Positions 60,190 through 64,000 of a DNA stretch of 64,000 bases are shown one piece after another. Source of the DNA: Rhodococcus sp. 1163 (lineage in GTDB: Bacteria > Actinomycetota > Actinomycetes > Mycobacteriales > Mycobacteriaceae); assembly GCF_002091985.1 (NCBI RefSeq), contig NZ_MKKX01000016.1, positions 1-64,000 of the forward strand, read 5' to 3'. Under the pieces are notes generated by a model, which had not been told where the DNA came from, ran no database searches, and saw only the letters and a list, made by a program, of their open reading frames with translations. The translations under genes were made by a program, and so were the position numbers. The first letter of the stretch is position 1. Every line of letters begins with the position of its first letter.

Positions 60190-61404
60190 TCAGACCCTTT
60201 CGATGATGGTCGCGACGCCCATGCCACCGGCGACGCAGAGTGTGATGAGTCCGTAGCGGCCGTTGGTGCGCTCGAGTTCGTCGAGGACCGTGCCGAGCAG
60301 CATGGCGCCGGTCGCGCCGAGTGGATGGCCCATCGCGATAGCGCCACCGTTGACGTTGTATCTGTCGTCCGGGATGTTGAAGGTGTGCTGCACGTGCAGC
60401 GCGACGGCCGCAAATGCCTCGTTCATCTCGAAAACGTCGATATCTTCGATGGCGAGGCCGGCTGTGGCCAGCGCCTTGTTGACGGTTGGGATCGGGCCCT
60501 CGAACATAAGTACGGGGTCGGCGCCGCTGGTGGCGGCGGAGACGATTCGGCCTCGGGGCGTCAGTCCCGAATCCTTTCCTGCGGCTTCCGATCCGACGAG
60601 GACTAGCGAAGCACCGTCGACGATGCCGGAGCTGTTGCCGCCGGTGTGCACGTGGTCGATCTCTTCGACGAACGGAAACTTCTGCATCGCCGTCGCGTCG
60701 AATCCGCCGAACGCGCCGATTCCAGCGAAGGCTGGATTGAGCGTGCCCAGCTTCTCGAGCGTCGCTTCGGGACGCATGTGCTCGTCCTGATCGAGGATGG
60801 TGATGCCGTTTATATCGCGGACCGGAACGACGGACTTGGAAAAGTAACCGCCGGACCATGCAGCTGCGGCCCGCTGCTGCGAGCGGATCGCGTAAGTGTC
60901 CACATCCTCACGGCTGTACCCATAAATGGTGGCGAGCAGATCGCACGCGATGCCTTGCGGGACAAAGTAATTGTCGTACGCGGTGGCGGCGTCGTATGCC
61001 ATCGCACCTCGGTCACTGCCCATGGCTACCCGAGACATCGACTCCACGCCGCCGGCGACGACCATCTCCTCGAAGCCGGAGCGGATGTCTTTGGCCGCGA
61101 TGTTGACGGCCTCGAGCCCGGAACCGCAGAAGCGGTTGAGCTGAACGCCGCCGACTGTGTCCGGCATCTTGGCAAGATTGACGGCGGTGCGGGCGATGTC
61201 CATGCCCTGGTCACCGATCGGCGATACGCAACCGAGCACCAAGTCATCGATCCGGTCCTCGTTCAGATCAGGCAAACGGTTGCGTAGTTCCTCGATCAAC
61301 CCGACGACGAGCGAGATCGGCTTGACGCTGTGCAACGCGCCGCTGCTCTTGCCTTTGCCGCGCGGAGTTCTGATCGCCTCGTAGATAAAAGCTTCGGTAG
61401 TCAT
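60190..61404 (-). CDS. fadA: Acetyl-CoA acyltransferase (thiolase, FadA type)
   Basis: 404 residues. The three catalytic sites are intact: [20 protein letters not shown] (acylated Cys), [19 protein letters not shown] (Asn/His region with NEAFA) and [19 protein letters not shown] (second Cys, deprotonating). [20 protein letters not shown] is also conserved. It cleaves 3-ketoacyl-CoA with CoA to acetyl-CoA and a shortened acyl-CoA, the last step of beta-oxidation. It lies between the acyl-CoA dehydrogenase and FadB genes. Confidence 0.93.
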   Translation of the reverse strand: MTTEAFIYEAIRTPRGKGKSSGALHSVKPISLVVGLIEELRNRLPDLNEDRIDDLVLGCVSPIGDQGMDIARTAVNLAKMPDTVGGVQLNRFCGSGLEAVNIAAKDIRSGFEEMVVAGGVESMSRVAMGSDRGAMAYDAATAYDNYFVPQGIACDLLATIYGYSREDVDTYAIRSQQRAAAAWSGGYFSKSVVPVRDINGITILDQDEHMRPEATLEKLGTLNPAFAGIGAFGGFDATAMQKFPFVEEIDHVHTGGNSSGIVDGASLVLVGSEAAGKDSGLTPRGRIVSAATSGADPVLMFEGPIPTVNKALATAGLAIEDIDVFEMNEAFAAVALHVQHTFNIPDDRYNVNGGAIAMGHPLGATGAMLLGTVLDELERTNGRYGLITLCVAGGMGVATIIERV

Positions 61405-61429
61405 GGAGAGTCCTTTCGAATCCGACTGC

Positions 61430-62593
61430 TTACAGCGAGCGACTGATGATTTCCTTCATGATCTCGCTGGTGCCGCCATAAATCTTGTTGACGCGAGCTG
61501 CGGCGTACATCTGCGCAATCGGGTACTCCATCATGTAGCCGTAGCCGCCGAAGAACTGCACACAACGGTCCACGATGTCGATGGCCTTGTCGGCTGCGAT
61601 GAGCTTGGCCATCGAGGCAGTTGCTGGGTCGTTCTTGCCGTCGATGTATTCCTGGACGCAGTAGTCGACGGTCGCCTTGACTGACAATGCTTCAGCCTTG
61701 AGTGCTGAAAGCGCAAACTTGTTGTGCTGGAACTTGATCAGCGGCTTACCGAAGGCTTCGCGCTCCTTGCTGTACTTGATAGCTTCGAGTACAGCGGCTT
61801 CGGCCATACCGGAGCACACCGAGGCGATAGCCAGACGCTCGCGAGCGAGCTGCTCCATCAGCTGGTAGAAGCCGATCCCTTCCTGCTCACCGAGCAGGTT
61901 GGCGGTAGGCACGCGCATGTCGGAGAAGAACAGCTCGCGGGTGTCCTGGCCGTGCTGGCCGACCTTCTCCAGAACACGGCCGCGCTCGAACCCGGCGAGC
62001 TTGTCATTAGTTTCCGCGACGATCAGCGAAACCCCTGCCGCGCCTTGGGAAGTATCGGTCTTGGCGACGATGACCAACAGGTCGCAGAGGCTTCCGTTGG
62101 AGATGAACGTCTTGGAACCGTTGATCACATAGTCATCGCCGTCGCGACGCGCATTTGTCTTGATGGCCTGCAGATCAGAACCGGTGCCCGGCTCGGTCAT
62201 CGCGATCGCGAGGACCAGTTCACCGCTGATGATGCCTGGCATCCAGCGCTTCTTCTGCTCGTCGTTGCCGTAGGTGTTGATGTAGTGCGCAACGATGGGC
62301 GAGTGCACGCTCCAGCCGCTGGCGGTGTCGTGCGCGAGAGCAAATTCCTCGGCCACAATGGCCGACATCCCGAAGTCGCCCCCGGCGCCGCCATATTCCT
62401 CGGGTAGGTCGAGTCCGAGCAGACCCGCGTCTCCCAGCTTGTTCCAGAACTCACGGTCGACCTGATGGTTTTTCGCCCAGCGGTCCTGGTTGGGAGTGGC
62501 TTCCTTCTGCAGGAAGGCTGCAGCGTGCTTACGCAGCTCCAGGTGCTCGTCGGTCTCCCAGGATGCGCGGTAATTGGGGAACAGTTTCGACAT
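61430..62593 (-). CDS. Acyl-CoA dehydrogenase (long-chain type)
   Basis: 387 residues. The FAD and substrate motifs are [20 protein letters not shown] and [20 protein letters not shown]. The C-terminus reads [20 protein letters not shown], then [17 protein letters not shown]. Here GGTSEI replaces the EGT of medium-chain enzymes, so the catalytic Glu there is absent. The Glu in [10 protein letters not shown] aligns with the base used by long-chain and isovaleryl enzymes. It oxidises acyl-CoA to enoyl-CoA, first step of the operon's pathway. It ends two bases after the CaiB/BaiF gene. Confidence 0.92.
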   Translation of the reverse strand: MSKLFPNYRASWETDEHLELRKHAAAFLQKEATPNQDRWAKNHQVDREFWNKLGDAGLLGLDLPEEYGGAGGDFGMSAIVAEEFALAHDTASGWSVHSPIVAHYINTYGNDEQKKRWMPGIISGELVLAIAMTEPGTGSDLQAIKTNARRDGDDYVINGSKTFISNGSLCDLLVIVAKTDTSQGAAGVSLIVAETNDKLAGFERGRVLEKVGQHGQDTRELFFSDMRVPTANLLGEQEGIGFYQLMEQLARERLAIASVCSGMAEAAVLEAIKYSKEREAFGKPLIKFQHNKFALSALKAEALSVKATVDYCVQEYIDGKNDPATASMAKLIAADKAIDIVDRCVQFFGGYGYMMEYPIAQMYAAARVNKIYGGTSEIMKEIISRSL

Positions 62594-62595
62594 GG

Positions 62596-63423
62596 TTACT
62601 TGACTCCATTCAAGGGGATGTCTGCCTGTGTGGCAATGTCTTCCAGCTCTGCGGTCGTCTTGTCGGCGAACGCCTTGCGCATTTGATCGTGCGTACCGTC
62701 GACGCCGAACGTCTCCAGGGTGCGCGTGAAGAAGTGCGGTTCTACAGCTCCGAGGGCAACAAAACCGTCGGCAGATTCGTAGATGCCATAGCCGGGAAAT
62801 GCGCCGCCGAGTGTGGCGCCGTCACCCATGAGGCCGTGCCGTACAGCGTCGCCGGCTCGTTGGGCAGCCTCCTCGAGTACCACCCGATACGACGCCCCGA
62901 CCCCGGTCTTGTTACGGCCGTGCAGTGCCGCCAACGCAGTGGAGACTGCGCGTTCGGCACCGAGCATGTCGGCAATGGGCACTTTCGGCATCGCCGGTGG
63001 CGACAGCGTGCCGTGCACTGCCTGGTAGTTGAGGTCATGGCCGGGTACGTCGGCCCGGTCGCCGTCGTGGCCGACGATCTCGATCAGGCACAGCCGCGGA
63101 AAGCTCTCCTGCGGGCGCGCCAGTCCCAGCCGCGCCAACGCTGACGGACGCATCGAGGTGATCAGCAGGTCGCTGTCGGCGAGTAAAGTGTCCAATTTTG
63201 CGCGTTCCGCCTTGATATCAAGGGTGACGACGCTCTGCAGATGTGTAAGGTGCCGATACCAGTCCGGTGCCACGGCGGCCAACGGATCGCCGGAGGGCGG
63301 TTCGACCTTCGTGACGAACGCACCGAATTCGGCGAGCCTGGCGGCTGCGAGCGGCCCGGGCAAATTGATAGCCAAAGAGACGACGCGTACATCGTCGAGT
63401 AGTTGCACTGTAGTGACCTCCAT
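62596..63423 (-). CDS. CaiB/BaiF-family CoA transferase or racemase (short form)
   Basis: 275 residues from the ATG at 63423; a GTG at 63429 adds two. The class III CoA-transferase pattern is clear: VRVVSLAINLPGPLAAARLA, VTKVEPPSGDPLA, LLITSMRPSALARLGL and the catalytic Asp in GHDLNYQAVHGTL (the GHDxNY form of alpha-methylacyl-CoA racemases). GYGIYESADGFVALGAVEPH and EDIATQADIPLNGV end it. It is about 90 residues shorter than the usual 360-400, lacking an internal block but with both ends intact. It may activate or racemise 2-methylacyl-CoA ahead of the operon's oxidation. Confidence 0.88.
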   Translation of the reverse strand: MEVTTVQLLDDVRVVSLAINLPGPLAAARLAEFGAFVTKVEPPSGDPLAAVAPDWYRHLTHLQSVVTLDIKAERAKLDTLLADSDLLITSMRPSALARLGLARPQESFPRLCLIEIVGHDGDRADVPGHDLNYQAVHGTLSPPAMPKVPIADMLGAERAVSTALAALHGRNKTGVGASYRVVLEEAAQRAGDAVRHGLMGDGATLGGAFPGYGIYESADGFVALGAVEPHFFTRTLETFGVDGTHDQMRKAFADKTTAELEDIATQADIPLNGVK

Positions 63424-63434
63424 ATTCACTCAGA

Positions 63435-63450
63435 CAATACTGGTGTATTG
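63435..63450. promoter_or_regulatory. TetR operator candidate at the fad operon
   Basis: CAATAC-TGGT-GTATTG is a perfect 6+4+6 palindrome, twelve bases upstream of the fad operon's first start codon and in the gap to the divergent TetR gene. Its position suits repression of the operon, perhaps relieved by acyl-CoA. Confidence 0.6.
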
Positions 63451-63513
63451 GATAGCGGTCAATCGTAAGGTTAGTTACCTGAGGCCGTAGGATGAGCGCA
63501 ACTAGGAGGGCAC

Positions 63514-64000
63514 ATGGTCAACCCACGGGCGACGAACGACGATCTCACCGCTAAGGCACGTATCCGGAACACTGCGCTCGATCTGTATGCCCGCTCCGGC
63601 GAGGACCGCGTCTCGCTGCGTGCAGTAGCTGCCGAGGCCGGCGTGACGCTGGGGTTGGTACAGCACCACTTCAAGACCAAGGCAGGACTTCGCGAGGCGG
63701 TAGATCAGCTGGTCGTAGACTATTTCGAGAATGCGCTCCGCGACATCCCCGAGATAGAAACGCAACCCGCTTCGGTGGTGGCACGCGACGAAGCGGTCCG
63801 CCACATGCTCGAGGCGAATCCGACTGTTGTCGACTACGTTCGGCGAGCCCTTCTCGAACCTTCCGGCGAACCCATCCATCTGATCGACGCACTCGTCGAG
63901 CTCACCCGGCGCGAAGTCATCGCCCAGCGTGCAACCGGAGTGGCGTCGCCGCAGCGGCGCCTGTCAGCTCAGATCGTGTCTGTGTTGGCGCGTCAGATGG
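63514..64000 (+). CDS. TetR-family regulator, truncated by the window end
   Basis: The first 162 codons are visible from the ATG at 63514, after TAGGAGGG. The helix-turn-helix is RIRNTALDLYARSGEDRVSL then RAVAAEAGVTLGLVQHHFKT, with KAGLREAVDQLVVDYFENAL starting the effector domain. No stop occurs before base 64000. It faces the fad operon over a palindrome and probably represses it. The inducer, likely an acyl-CoA, is inference. Confidence 0.88.
   Translation, partial: MVNPRATNDDLTAKARIRNTALDLYARSGEDRVSLRAVAAEAGVTLGLVQHHFKTKAGLREAVDQLVVDYFENALRDIPEIETQPASVVARDEAVRHMLEANPTVVDYVRRALLEPSGEPIHLIDALVELTRREVIAQRATGVASPQRRLSAQIVSVLARQM

Noticed and set aside
1-64000. CRISPR array, tRNA or rRNA gene
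   Set aside because: No regularly spaced repeats of 24-40 bases, no cloverleaf with GGTTCGANTCC-like arm in a convincing setting and no rRNA-like stretch were noticed.

Overview
The window looks like chromosomal DNA from a high-GC actinobacterium of the Rhodococcus/Nocardia/Mycobacterium group. The evidence is strong G/C third-position bias, several mycothiol-linked MDMPI/DinB-fold proteins, a DUF2510/Ltp surface protein, a PASTA-less Pkn-type kinase and a FadB/FadA/acyl-CoA dehydrogenase operon. Many small regulator-plus-target pairs fit the same group. I saw no rRNA, tRNA or CRISPR array.

Left part (1-13 kb) is accessory and partly decayed. It starts with an IS1380-family element, followed by small DinB/MDMPI and MarR genes, fragments of IS30-like, HicB-like, IS3-like and enoyl-CoA hydratase genes, a frameshifted EamA exporter facing a LysR regulator, an SDR and several hypotheticals. 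A higBA toxin-antitoxin pair with a tandem operator sits at 13.2-13.85 kb.

Middle part (14-41 kb) is a series of small metabolic modules: methyltransferase plus lipoprotein; TetR / EamA exporter / amidohydrolase; a nucleoside deaminase; SDR with HxlR; MDMPI with MarR; a peroxiredoxin-like protein; cytosine deaminase and cytosine permease facing a PucR regulator; an APC permease; a DUF1254 lipoprotein and SDR facing TetR and SRPBCC; exported and lipid-anchored proteins (Ltp-type, SIMPL); YceI; and an acyl-CoA ligase.

From 41 to 54 kb come the most distinctive loci. A single gene joins a TerD stress domain to a PD-(D/E)XK nuclease-like domain and lies head-to-head with a voltage-gated-type K+ channel gene. 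A dabB-dabA-PII-like operon for inorganic carbon accumulation lies beside a divergent winged-helix regulator. Then come a membrane Ser/Thr kinase, an FMN reductase and a three-gene ABC exporter.

The right end (54-64 kb) holds a decayed IS3-like transposase, an SDR, two overlapping crcB (fluoride exporter) genes with a universal stress protein, and a four-gene fatty-acid beta-oxidation operon (CaiB/BaiF, acyl-CoA dehydrogenase, thiolase, FadB) facing a TetR gene that runs off the window. A relic of a universal stress protein gene closely related to the intact copy survives at 40.9 kb.
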